Shown piece by piece: positions 52,856 through 60,668 of a stretch of 64,000 bases of DNA. Below the pieces are notes generated by a model. It worked only from the letters and a program-made list of their open reading frames with translations, had not been told where the DNA came from and ran no database searches. The position numbers were made by a program, and so were the translations under genes. The DNA is from Kitasatospora sp. NBC_01246 (GTDB lineage: Bacteria; Actinomycetota; Actinomycetes; Streptomycetales; Streptomycetaceae), in assembly GCF_036226505.1 (NCBI RefSeq), contig NZ_CP108484.1, positions 2,790,001 through 2,854,000 of the forward strand, given 5' to 3'. How positions within the stretch are numbered: position 1 is the first letter of the stretch; each line of letters opens with the position of its first letter.

Positions 52856-53233
52856 TCAGGCGATCCAGCCGGGGACGAAGGGCTCCTCCTCGGACCGACC
52901 GGCGACGGACACCCGGGCCCCGCCCGGCGCGGCGACCAGCGCGGTGACGGCTTCCCCGGCGGAGATCCGGCGCGCCACACCGGCGGGCAGCACGGCCGTG
53001 TCGCCGACCGCCAGCGCGAAGGCGTCCTCGCCCAGTTCGACGGACAGGGCGCCGGTCAGGACGGTCCAGACCTGCTCGACGTCGAAGACGTGCAGCGGGC
53101 CCTGGCCGCCGGCGGCCATCTCCACGCGCCACATCGCGAGCGCGCTGCCGCCCTGGGTGGGCGAGGCGAGGGTGGTCATGGCGGCGTTGGGCGTCTCGGT
53201 ACGACGGGCTTCGGTACGGCGGATGACGGACAT
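52856..53233 (-). CDS. Cupin-domain protein
   Basis: 125 residues. The small beta-barrel of the cupin_2 class: GQGPLHVFDVEQVWTVLTGA covers the first conserved motif (with His and Glu ligand positions present), and LAVGDTAVLPAGVARRISAG the second, whose usual His is replaced by Arg-Arg. Metal binding may therefore be weak or absent. Function could be sensing or isomerisation; unknown. Divergent from a MarR regulator with two tandem operators between them. Confidence 0.82.
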   Translation of the reverse strand: MSVIRRTEARRTETPNAAMTTLASPTQGGSALAMWRVEMAAGGQGPLHVFDVEQVWTVLTGALSVELGEDAFALAVGDTAVLPAGVARRISAGEAVTALVAAPGGARVSVAGRSEEEPFVPGWIA

Positions 53234-53250
53234 GGGTGCGGCCCCCTAGA

Positions 53251-53292
53251 ATGGTCAATGACGTTGTCTATATGGTCAATGAGGTTGTCTAT
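53251..53292. promoter_or_regulatory. Two 21-bp tandem operator repeats of the MarR regulator
   Basis: ATGGTCAATGACGTTGTCTAT (53251-53271, given here as ATGGTCAATGACG plus TTGTCTAT) is followed directly by a second copy differing at one base (53272-53292). Each unit is a near-palindrome GTCAA-n5-TTGTC. The pair fills the 60-base gap between the divergent cupin and MarR starts, so binding should control both. Confidence 0.75.
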
Positions 53293-53293
53293 C

Positions 53294-53770
53294 GTGTCAA
53301 GCGACTCCGCTCCCCCCGGCTTCGAGCTGCCACTGCGGCTGCTGCTCGCCTTCCGCTTGATCATCGACGAGCTGCACGAGCGGATCGCCCGCGAGGGCCA
53401 CCCCGACCTGCGGCCGATGCACGGCTTCGTGTTCCAGGCGATCGGGCCGGACGGCACCACCGCCGTCGAACTCGGCCGCCGCCTCGGCGTCTCCAAGCAG
53501 GCCGCCGGCAAGACCGTCGAACAGCTCGAACAGCTCGGCTACGTCGAGCGCGGCAGCGACCCCGCCGACGCCCGCCGCAAGGTGGTCCGGCTCACCGCCC
53601 GGGGCGTGGACTGCCTGGTCCGGTCCGCCCGGATCTTCGACGAACTGCGCGCCCAGTGGTCCGACACCCTCGGTGAGGAGCGACTGCGCGCCCTGGAGAC
53701 GGACCTGCGCACCCTCGCCCCCGGCGACCCGTTCCGGCTCGACACGCCCCGGTGGTTCGGGACCCCCTGA
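53294..53770 (+). CDS. MarR-family transcriptional regulator
   Basis: 158 residues. ELPLRLLLAFRLIIDELHER is helix 1, HGFVFQAIGPDGTTAVELGR then LGVSKQAAGKTVEQLEQLGY are the winged-helix recognition segments, SDPADARRKVVRLTARG the wing. The GTG at 53294 begins two bases after the second tandem operator repeat, so the message is probably short-leadered. Likely autorepressor and regulator of the divergent cupin gene. Confidence 0.9.
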   Translation: MSSDSAPPGFELPLRLLLAFRLIIDELHERIAREGHPDLRPMHGFVFQAIGPDGTTAVELGRRLGVSKQAAGKTVEQLEQLGYVERGSDPADARRKVVRLTARGVDCLVRSARIFDELRAQWSDTLGEERLRALETDLRTLAPGDPFRLDTPRWFGTP

Positions 53771-53829
53771 CGCACCACCCGGCACCGACGCCCCCGGCAC
53801 GCCCGACGCACCACCAAGGCACCCACCCC

Positions 53830-55896
53830 CTACCCCGACCGCCGCTCCGCGGGCTCCGCCCCGGCCCGGTCCGGCCGGTCACGCTCGTCCGCGCAGAGCG
53901 CGGCGGAGAGCTTGGTCAGCAGCGCCGCCAGGTCCGCGTACTGCTTCTCGTCCCAGTCCCCGAGCAGTTCGGAGAGCTGCTCACGGCGGGCCGCCACCAG
54001 CCGGACCGCCGCCGCCTCCCCCGGCTCGGTGAGCCGCAGCGGCAGGCCGCCGGTGCGCGCGGCCAGCCCCCTGTCCTCGACCTCCCGGGCGGCCTCCTCG
54101 ACGACCGCGAGCGGCACGATCCGGCGCTCCGCCAGTTCGGCGGGCTCGGCCGACCCGTGGTGGTGCATCTGCAGCAGCAGCCAGCTGGAGGCCGGCTTGA
54201 GGTCGAGCCCGGCGCCCTCCGTGATCCGCCGGAACAGGTCGCGCCGGGCCTCCCGGGTGCTCAGCACCGACAGGGAGCGGGCGATCTCGTCCAGCGAGGA
54301 GCGCTCCACCGGATTGAGGCCGATCGACTCGCTCAGGTCGGGCGCGGTCACCGTCGAGCGCAGCTTCTGCTCGCGCAGGAAGAGCGACAGCACGAAGGCG
54401 ACCAGCGCCACCGGTACCGCGTACAGGAAGACCCGGGTGATCGACTCGGAGTACGCGTGGTAGATCGCGTCCTGCGTGGCGGCCGGCAGGGCCGCGATCA
54501 CCCGGGGGTCGGAGGTGATCGCGCCGGGGTCGAAGCCGGCCGGCACCGGGACCCCGGAGGCGAGCGCGTCGGAGAGCCGGCTGTTGAGCCCGGAGGCGAA
54601 CACGGTGCCGAAGATGGAGACGCCGAACGACGCCCCGATGGACCGGAAGAAGGTGGCGCCGGCGGTGGCCACGCCCAGGTCCTGGTAGCCGACGGAGTTC
54701 TGCACGATCAGCACCAGCACCTGCATCACCAGGCCCAGGCCCAGGCCGAAGACCAGGAAGTAGCAGCTCATCTCGAAGGTGCTGCTGTGCTCGTCCAGGC
54801 CGGAGAGCAGTAACAGGCCCACCGTGGTGACGGCCGTTCCGGCGATCGGGAAGGCCCGGTAGTGGCCGGTCCGGGCGACGATCTGGCCGGAGCCGATCGA
54901 GGTGAACAGCATCCCCAGCACCATCGGCAGCATGTGGATGCCGGACATGGTCGGCGAGACCTGCATGACCACCTGGAGGAACGTCGGCAGGTAGGTGAGC
55001 GCGCCGAACATCGCGAAACCGACCACGAAGGAGATCACCGCGACCAGGCTGAACGTCCGGGAGCGGAACAGCCGCAGCGGCAGCACCGGCTCGGCCGCGG
55101 TCCGCTCGACCAGGACGAAGGCGACCAGCAGGACGACGCCCAGCACGCCGAGCCCGACGATCTGCCAGGAGCTCCAGGCCCAGGTCGTCCCGCCGAGCGA
55201 GGTCATCAGCACCAGGCAGGTGGCCACCGAGGCGATCAGGACCGTGCCCAGGTAGTCGATCCGGTGCCGGCGCTTCACCTCCGTCCCGTGCAGGACGGCG
55301 GCGATCACCACCAGGGCGACCACCCCGACCGGCAGGTTGATGTAGAAGACCCAGCGCCAGCTGAGGTTGTCCACGAAGAGTCCGCCGAGCAGCGGTCCGA
55401 GCACGCTGGTGACGCCGAAGACCGCGCCGAACAGGCCCTGGTACTTGCCGCGGTCCCGGGGTGAGACCAGGTCACCGACGATCGCCTGGGAGAGCACCAT
55501 CAACCCGCCCCCGCCGAGGCCCTGGAGGGCCCGGAAGGCGATCAGCTCGCCCATGTTCTGGGCGATGCCGCAGAGCACCGAGCCCACCAGGAAGATCACG
55601 ATCGAGGCCTGGAAGAAGCGCTTCCGGCCGTACATGTCGCCGAGCTTGCCCCAGAGCGGGGTGGCCGCCGTGGAGGCCAGCATGTAGGCGGTGACCACCC
55701 AGGAGAGGTGTTCCAGGCCGCCGAGGTCGCTGACGATGGTCGGCAGTGCGGTGGAGACGATGGTCTGGTCGAGCGCGGCCAGCAGCATCGCCAGCAGCAG
55801 CGCGCCGATCGGCACCCAGAGGTTGGGGGCGGTGACCTCCGGCGGCCCGGGCTCGCCGGCCGGGCTGCGGTCGGACGCGGCGATCGGATCCGTCAT
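53830..55896 (-). CDS. MFS multidrug transporter fused to a C-terminal winged-helix-like domain
   Basis: 688 residues. Residues 1-~540 are a 14-helix DHA2 pump: MLLAALDQTIVSTALPTIVS (helix 1), GDMYGRKRFF (motif A), GPLLGGLFVDNLSWRWVFYI (motif C). Residues ~545-688 (ERSSLDEIARSLSVLSTREA, KPASSWLLLQMHHHGSAEPA, RIVPLAVVEEAAREVEDRGL, REQLSELLGDWDEKQYADLA) have the helix-wing-helix pattern of MarR regulators, on the cytoplasmic side. Such MFS-MarR-like fusions occur in actinobacteria. ATG 55896 with GGAG six bases upstream. Membrane tethering of a DNA- or ligand-binding domain is suggested; whether it binds DNA is unknown. Confidence 0.88.
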   Translation of the reverse strand: MTDPIAASDRSPAGEPGPPEVTAPNLWVPIGALLLAMLLAALDQTIVSTALPTIVSDLGGLEHLSWVVTAYMLASTAATPLWGKLGDMYGRKRFFQASIVIFLVGSVLCGIAQNMGELIAFRALQGLGGGGLMVLSQAIVGDLVSPRDRGKYQGLFGAVFGVTSVLGPLLGGLFVDNLSWRWVFYINLPVGVVALVVIAAVLHGTEVKRRHRIDYLGTVLIASVATCLVLMTSLGGTTWAWSSWQIVGLGVLGVVLLVAFVLVERTAAEPVLPLRLFRSRTFSLVAVISFVVGFAMFGALTYLPTFLQVVMQVSPTMSGIHMLPMVLGMLFTSIGSGQIVARTGHYRAFPIAGTAVTTVGLLLLSGLDEHSSTFEMSCYFLVFGLGLGLVMQVLVLIVQNSVGYQDLGVATAGATFFRSIGASFGVSIFGTVFASGLNSRLSDALASGVPVPAGFDPGAITSDPRVIAALPAATQDAIYHAYSESITRVFLYAVPVALVAFVLSLFLREQKLRSTVTAPDLSESIGLNPVERSSLDEIARSLSVLSTREARRDLFRRITEGAGLDLKPASSWLLLQMHHHGSAEPAELAERRIVPLAVVEEAAREVEDRGLAARTGGLPLRLTEPGEAAAVRLVAARREQLSELLGDWDEKQYADLAALLTKLSAALCADERDRPDRAGAEPAERRSG

Positions 55897-56213
55897 GGAG
55901 ACTCCAGGGGTCGCGGATCCCGGTCGGCGGGGTCCGTGCGGATGATCACTCCCAGCCACCATGCTGTCAGAAATGCCCCGGTCTGCGCCGTTCAGTTGAG
56001 CCGAACGTAAGAACGGCGGCCATTCGGGGGACGTCGCCGACCGGCCGGCCGTTCATCGGGTCACAACCACCACCAACCGTCACAACACCCCCGTGGTGGC
56101 CCGGACGCCCCTGTCCACCCCTGGGACCGTCCTGCATAATCAGGCGCGTTCGCCCCCGGGGACACCCCTCCCGGGGCGGGCGGAAGACGATTCGAGACCG
56201 AGGAGGACCGGCG
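55897..56213. promoter_or_regulatory. Divergent promoter region, -10 CATAAT at 56135-56140
   Basis: 317 bases between the divergent MFS-wHTH and PG-binding genes. CATAAT with plausible start ~8 bases later fits a promoter for the rightward gene. No gene-like frame; a CCGGCCGGCCG run at 56040-56050. Confidence 0.4.
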
Positions 56214-57302
56214 ATGCCGGACCAGCACTGCCCGACGTGCGGCACCGCACGCTCCGCCGGGTGCCGGTGCCTCCCGGATCCGGGCCTGACCGAGACCGCC
56301 GTCCTCCCGCACCTCGAAGGCCCGCCGCTGGTCCGCCCGTACGTGCCGCAGGCCCTCGGCCCGATCGTGGACGCCCCGCCGGCCGGCGCCCCAGCGGACC
56401 CGTTCGCCACCACCGTGCTGCCGCCCGCCCAGGCCGCTGACGGCCCGCCGGCGCGACCGGCCGGACCGGACGCGGACGCCTACGCGACGACCGTGCTCCC
56501 GCCGGTGATATCGGTGCCGCCTCCGGGCCCCGGGCCGACGGTGGGACAGCCCCCGGCCGACGGCGCCGAGATCGGCTACTTCCCGTTCCACCCGGCGGCG
56601 CCCGACGCCCCGGGGCCGACCGGCGGCCGGGCCGCCCGGCGCACGGCGGAGCAGGCCGAGGAGGGCATGCCCGCCCGGCGCAAGGGCCTGCTGGCCGCGG
56701 CCGGCGCCGGGCTGCTGGTGCTCACCGTCGGCCTGGCGTACGCGGTGACGCCCTCCGCCGAGCCGGGCGACCGGGCGCAGCCCGCCCCCTCCACGACGCT
56801 GGCGCCCGTCCCGGTCGACCCGACCACCCCGGCGCCGAGCCCGAGCGCGCCGCCGTCCACCAGCGAGGCCCCGAGCCCGTCCCCGAGCAGGACGGCCAGA
56901 CCGACCACGAGCCGACCGGCGGCGCCGAGCGCCACGGCCGTGACGAGCGCTCCGGTCCCGGCGGCTCCCCCGGCGCCGGCCCCCGCCTCCACCGCGCCGA
57001 CCCCGACGGCCACCGCCACGCCGACTCCGACGGCGACCACCCCGGCCCCCACGCCGACGGTGCGGGTGCTGGAGCGCGGGATGACCGGGGCGGACGTCAA
57101 GGACATGCAGCTGCGGCTCGCGGCCACCTCGTGCGGATTCGTCGACAAGTCGATCGCCACCAGCACCTTCGACTGGTGGACGGCGACGGTGCTCGGCGAC
57201 TACCAGCGCAGCTTCAAGATCAAGGGCGAGACGGGGCCGAACGGCGCCTTCTACGGGCCGAAGACCCGGGCCGCCCTGGAGAGCGACCCGGGTACCTGCT
57301 GA
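56214..57302 (+). CDS. Membrane-anchored peptidoglycan-binding protein with zinc-ribbon N-terminus and ATTVLPP repeats
   Basis: 362 residues. Cytoplasmic part: zinc ribbon HCPTCGTARSAGCRC, then repeats DPFATTVLPPAQA and DAYATTVLPPVIS plus a degenerate ETAVLP, separated by Pro-rich linkers. One membrane helix (GLLAAAGAGLLVLTVGLAYA, ~155-175), a 100-residue Ser/Pro/Thr/Ala linker, and a C-terminal PG_binding_1 domain (RGMTGADVKDMQLRLAATSC ... YGPKTRAALES). GAGGAGG lies 9-15 bases before ATG 56214. The Thr-rich repeats resemble Ser/Thr kinase phosphoacceptor sites; the outer domain would grip the wall. Confidence 0.85.
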   Translation: MPDQHCPTCGTARSAGCRCLPDPGLTETAVLPHLEGPPLVRPYVPQALGPIVDAPPAGAPADPFATTVLPPAQAADGPPARPAGPDADAYATTVLPPVISVPPPGPGPTVGQPPADGAEIGYFPFHPAAPDAPGPTGGRAARRTAEQAEEGMPARRKGLLAAAGAGLLVLTVGLAYAVTPSAEPGDRAQPAPSTTLAPVPVDPTTPAPSPSAPPSTSEAPSPSPSRTARPTTSRPAAPSATAVTSAPVPAAPPAPAPASTAPTPTATATPTPTATTPAPTPTVRVLERGMTGADVKDMQLRLAATSCGFVDKSIATSTFDWWTATVLGDYQRSFKIKGETGPNGAFYGPKTRAALESDPGTC

Positions 57303-57309
57303 CCCCCGG

Positions 57310-57897
57310 TCAGCCGGTGATCGCCTGGAAGATGCTGAACCCGGCCATCAGCACCATGATCCCGGCCGCCACCCGGATGATCATCTTCATCGGGACGTGC
57401 TTCAGCAGCTTCTGGCCGCCGAGGATGGCGATGCCGGCGACGGCGCAGAGCGCCAGCCAGGCGCCGAGGCCGACGGCGAGCGGGTCGGCGTACTTGGCCG
57501 CGAGGTTGGCGGTCATGATCTGGGTGAGGTCGCCGAACTCGGCGATCGCCACGACCACGAAGCTGGCCCCGGCGACCTTCCAGAAGCTGTTGGCGGACGG
57601 CTCCTTGGCGGCGTGGCCGTCCTCGTCGTCACCGCCGCCGTGGAAGAGCAGCATCGCGGCCCCGGCCAGGAACAGCAGGCCGGTGACGCCCTCCACCCAG
57701 CGGTGCGGGAGCAGCGCGAGCAGGTGCCCGGCGACCAGGGCGATGCCGACCTGGAGGGCGAAGGCGGCGGCGATGCCCGCGAAGACATAGCTCGCCCGGT
57801 ACTTGGCGCCGAGCATCAGGCTGGCCAGGGCGGTCTTGTCCGGCAGTTCGGACAGGAAGACGATGCCGAAGGTGATCGCGGCTACGGTCAGGCTCAT
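57310..57897 (-). CDS. TMEM165/GDT1-family cation transporter (manganese exporter candidate)
   Basis: 195 residues, six helices in two inverted halves. Each half has the family signature E-x-G/P-D-K/x-T: FLSELPDKTALASLMLG near residue 15 and IAEFGDLTQIMTANLA near residue 118, separated by a His/Asp-rich cytoplasmic loop HGGGDDEDGHAAKEP. Bacterial members export Mn2+ (MneA, MntX-like). The yybP-ykoY element upstream strongly supports manganese as substrate. Convergent with the PG-binding gene. Confidence 0.92.
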   Translation of the reverse strand: MSLTVAAITFGIVFLSELPDKTALASLMLGAKYRASYVFAGIAAAFALQVGIALVAGHLLALLPHRWVEGVTGLLFLAGAAMLLFHGGGDDEDGHAAKEPSANSFWKVAGASFVVVAIAEFGDLTQIMTANLAAKYADPLAVGLGAWLALCAVAGIAILGGQKLLKHVPMKMIIRVAAGIMVLMAGFSIFQAITG

Positions 57898-57989
57898 CGG
57901 GGGTTCGGTATCCCTCAGGGGTCGGGCTGCCCGGCCTCGGCAGCTCCGTGAGGGGTCGCTCCGGCCCGACAGCGCTGGTCAGAACATCA

Positions 57990-58097
57990 CAGCACTGCGG
58001 CCGAAGGTCTCGCCGGCATCCAGCTGACAGATGCCCCGGGCGCCGGGCCCCGAGGGGCCAGTATGTCGACGGTCCGGTGGAGGGCTACTCCCCTTCA
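57990..58097 (-). promoter_or_regulatory. yybP-ykoY manganese riboswitch
   Basis: Minus-strand sequence starts AAGGGGAGTAGCC, has CGTCGACATAC and ends GGCGAGACC-TTCGGCCGC, matching the conserved three-way junction of the Mn2+-sensing yybP-ykoY aptamer. It lies 93-200 bases upstream of the GDT1-family start and would turn expression on when Mn2+ is high. Confidence 0.85.
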
Positions 58098-58108
58098 ACG
58101 CGCCAAGC

Positions 58109-58888
58109 CTACCCGACGGCGCCGGGCGGCGAGGCGCCCAGCAGCCCGCGGGCGACCAGCTCCAGCACCACGACGACCGCCACCGACTCCACCGCCAGCA
58201 GAGCGACCAGCACGAACAGCTGCACCGCGCCGGCCTGTACCGGGGAGGCGCCGCCGAGCAGCATGCCGACGAACGCCCCGGGCAGCGTGACCAGGCCCAC
58301 CGTCCTGGTCTGGTCGAGGGCCGGGACGAGCGAGGTCGCGGCGGCCGTCCGGCAGATCTCCAGCCGGGCGTCGCGCTCCTCGAAGCCCAGCGCGAACGCC
58401 GCCTCCACCTCGCCGTGCCGCTGGCGCAGCTCGTCCAGGGCGCGCCGGCCGGCCAGCGAGGTCGCGGTGAGCGCTCCGCCGATCAGGATGCCCGCCACCG
58501 GGATGACCGAGAGGCCCTTCGGCGGCAGCAACCCGACCCCCAGCAGCAGCCCGAGCACCGGCAGCACCCCGGCGCCGATCGGCACGGCCGCCCGGACCCA
58601 CTGCGGGCCGGCGGTCAGCCGCCGCCCGGCGGTGCGCACCGCGACCGCGAACATCAGCAGAACGAACAGCGCCGACCACCAGAGCGAGCCGACCACCCAG
58701 GTGATCACCAGCGCGACGGCGGCCAGCTGCGCCGCCGCGCGCAGCCCGGCCCGCAGCACCGCGTGGCCGTGCCCGAGCAGGCCCCACCCGGCCACCGCCA
58801 CGGCGGCGGCCAGCAGCACGGCGACGACCACCCCCAGCAGGGGGGTGACCGGCAGCAGCTGGTTCCCCGCGGCCGCCGCGAGCGCCAT
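58109..58888 (-). CDS. FetB-like (UPF0014) ABC permease
   Basis: 259 residues, about seven helices. GLVTLPGAFVGMLLGGASPVQA near the C-terminus (read as GLVTLPGAFVGML, LGGASPVQA) and IAILIGGALTATSL-like GILIGGALTATSLAG mid-protein are the diagnostic UPF0014 segments. E. coli FetB is the permease of the FetAB iron/peroxide-stress exporter. No FetA-type ATPase gene is adjacent, so its partner must be encoded elsewhere. ATG 58888 sits 4 bases after the PMT stop (58892), so both form one operon. Confidence 0.88.
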   Translation of the reverse strand: MALAAAAGNQLLPVTPLLGVVVAVLLAAAVAVAGWGLLGHGHAVLRAGLRAAAQLAAVALVITWVVGSLWWSALFVLLMFAVAVRTAGRRLTAGPQWVRAAVPIGAGVLPVLGLLLGVGLLPPKGLSVIPVAGILIGGALTATSLAGRRALDELRQRHGEVEAAFALGFEERDARLEICRTAAATSLVPALDQTRTVGLVTLPGAFVGMLLGGASPVQAGAVQLFVLVALLAVESVAVVVVLELVARGLLGASPPGAVG

Positions 58889-58891
58889 GCC

Positions 58892-60517
58892 TCAGATCCA
58901 GCTGGTGAACCACATCCGGTCCTGCCAGGACGTCATGGGGATCACCTCCGCCGTGTAGAGCGGATAGAAGAAGGCGAAGCAGGCCACGATCGCCAGCACG
59001 ATCAGCCCGGCCCCGGCCGCACCCACCCGGCGCCGCTCGGGCGAGCACCCGGCCGGGCCGAGCATCGCCCCGAGCATCTGCGCCACGGCCAGGCAGAGGA
59101 AGGGCACCAGCACCACCATGTAGAACGAGAAGACCGTCCGCTCCTGGTACTGGAACCACGGCAGGTAGACGCCGGCGACGCCGCAGAGCACCGCGCCCGA
59201 GCGCCAGTCCCGGCGGAAGAACCAGCGCCAGAGCAGGTAGGCCAGGGCGAAGCAGGCCGTCCACCAGAGCAGCGGGGTGCCGAGGCCGAGGATCTGCGCG
59301 GCGCAGCCGCCGGAGGCCGTGCAGCCCTGCTGCCCGTTCGGCACCTGCTCCCAGTACATGGAGACCGGGCGGCCCTGGACCAGCCAGCTGAACGGGTTCG
59401 ACTGGTAGGTGTGCGGGGTGCTCAGGCCGGTGTTGAAGTCGTACATCTGGGCGTGGTAGTGCCAGAGGCTGCGCAGCGGCGCCGGCACCCAGCTCAGCGG
59501 GACCTGCGGCAGCGGGACGCCGAGGAAGCTGTCGGCGGAGAGGCCGGCCCGGTCGTCGGCCCAGTGCCGGTCGTACCCGCCGCCGGTGCGGCCGCCGGCG
59601 GCGAGCCAGCCGGCCCAGGAGCCGACGTACACCACGAGGGCCGAGCCGACCATGGCGAGCAGGGCGGGCAGCGCGTCCCGGCGCAGCATCGAGCGCCAGG
59701 GGCGGCGGGCGCCGGCCCAGCGGCGGCCGGACTGGTCCCAGAGCACGGTGAGCAGGCCGAACGCGGCGAGCACCATGACGCCGTTCCACTTGACCGCGCA
59801 GGCGGCGCCGAGCGCGACCCCGGCGGCGATCCGCCAGGGGCGCGGGCCGAGGCGGATCCGGTCGCCGTCCGGCTGCGCGCCGTCGCGGGCGGACGCCAGC
59901 CGGGCCCGGGTACGGTCGCGGTCGACCAGCAGGGAGCCGAAGGCGGCGAGCACGAAGAACATCTGGACGCCGTCCAGCAGGCCGACCCGGCTCATCACCA
60001 GTTGGAGCCCATCGACGGCCATCAGCAGGGCGGCGGTGCAGCCGATCAGGGTGGAGCCGAACAGCCGGCGGCCGATCCGGGCCAGCATCAGCACGGTCAC
60101 GGTGCCGAGCAGCGCGGTCATGAAACGCCAGCCGAAGGGGTGCAGGCCGAAGCCCCATTCGCCGAGCGAGATGACCCATTTGCCGAGCGGCGGGTGGGCG
60201 ATGAACTCCGGCGCGGAGGTGAGCGGGATGCGCTGCGGCACCCCCAGGATGTCGGCGTTGGCGCTGTCCGGCCAGGTGCCCTCGTAGCCCTGTCGCAGCA
60301 GCGACCAGGCGTCCTTGGGGTAGTACGTCTCGTCGAAGACGAAGGCGTTGGGGTAGCCGAGGTTCCAGAACCGCAGCAGTCCGGCGAAGAGCGCCACGCC
60401 GATCGGCCCGAGCCAGCCGGCCCGTTCGGCCGCCCAGCGCGGCAGCCCCCGACGGGCCGGTACGGGGGCTGCGGGGGCCGCTGGTGCGGGTGGGTGCGTG
60501 AGCGCCGCTTGCGTCAT
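58892..60517 (-). CDS. pmt: Protein O-mannosyltransferase (GT39, Pmt)
   Basis: 541 residues from ATG 60517 (upstream GTGs at 60577-60583 would add ~20). Membrane enzyme with about 11 helices that transfers mannose from polyprenyl-phosphate-mannose to secreted proteins. FVFDETYYPKDAWSLL carries the catalytic Asp-Glu pair; later HPPLGKWVI, RVGLLDGVQMFF, KWNGVMVL and a C-terminal HYHAQMYDF match the actinobacterial Pmt family (Rv1002c type). The large extracytoplasmic C-terminal loop with NPFSWLVQG-like repeats is typical. Start choice is uncertain. Confidence 0.9.
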   Translation of the reverse strand: MTQAALTHPPAPAAPAAPVPARRGLPRWAAERAGWLGPIGVALFAGLLRFWNLGYPNAFVFDETYYPKDAWSLLRQGYEGTWPDSANADILGVPQRIPLTSAPEFIAHPPLGKWVISLGEWGFGLHPFGWRFMTALLGTVTVLMLARIGRRLFGSTLIGCTAALLMAVDGLQLVMSRVGLLDGVQMFFVLAAFGSLLVDRDRTRARLASARDGAQPDGDRIRLGPRPWRIAAGVALGAACAVKWNGVMVLAAFGLLTVLWDQSGRRWAGARRPWRSMLRRDALPALLAMVGSALVVYVGSWAGWLAAGGRTGGGYDRHWADDRAGLSADSFLGVPLPQVPLSWVPAPLRSLWHYHAQMYDFNTGLSTPHTYQSNPFSWLVQGRPVSMYWEQVPNGQQGCTASGGCAAQILGLGTPLLWWTACFALAYLLWRWFFRRDWRSGAVLCGVAGVYLPWFQYQERTVFSFYMVVLVPFLCLAVAQMLGAMLGPAGCSPERRRVGAAGAGLIVLAIVACFAFFYPLYTAEVIPMTSWQDRMWFTSWI

Positions 60518-60668
60518 AGCCTCGCCGATTTCGCCTGTCTCGCCTGTGCCGGTCGGAGCCGGACGGTCAACAGCCACTGACACTATGTGCCGGTGGTCAC
60601 GAATCCAAGCGCGACGAGCGCCGTCCAGGTGACCCGGACGGCGCAGTCGTGGCATGTCAGGCCGGGCG

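Noticed and set aside
58031..60580. 849-codon plus-strand frame across fetB and pmt
   Set aside because: Antisense to two convincing membrane-protein genes; Gln/Arg/Gly-rich without motifs.
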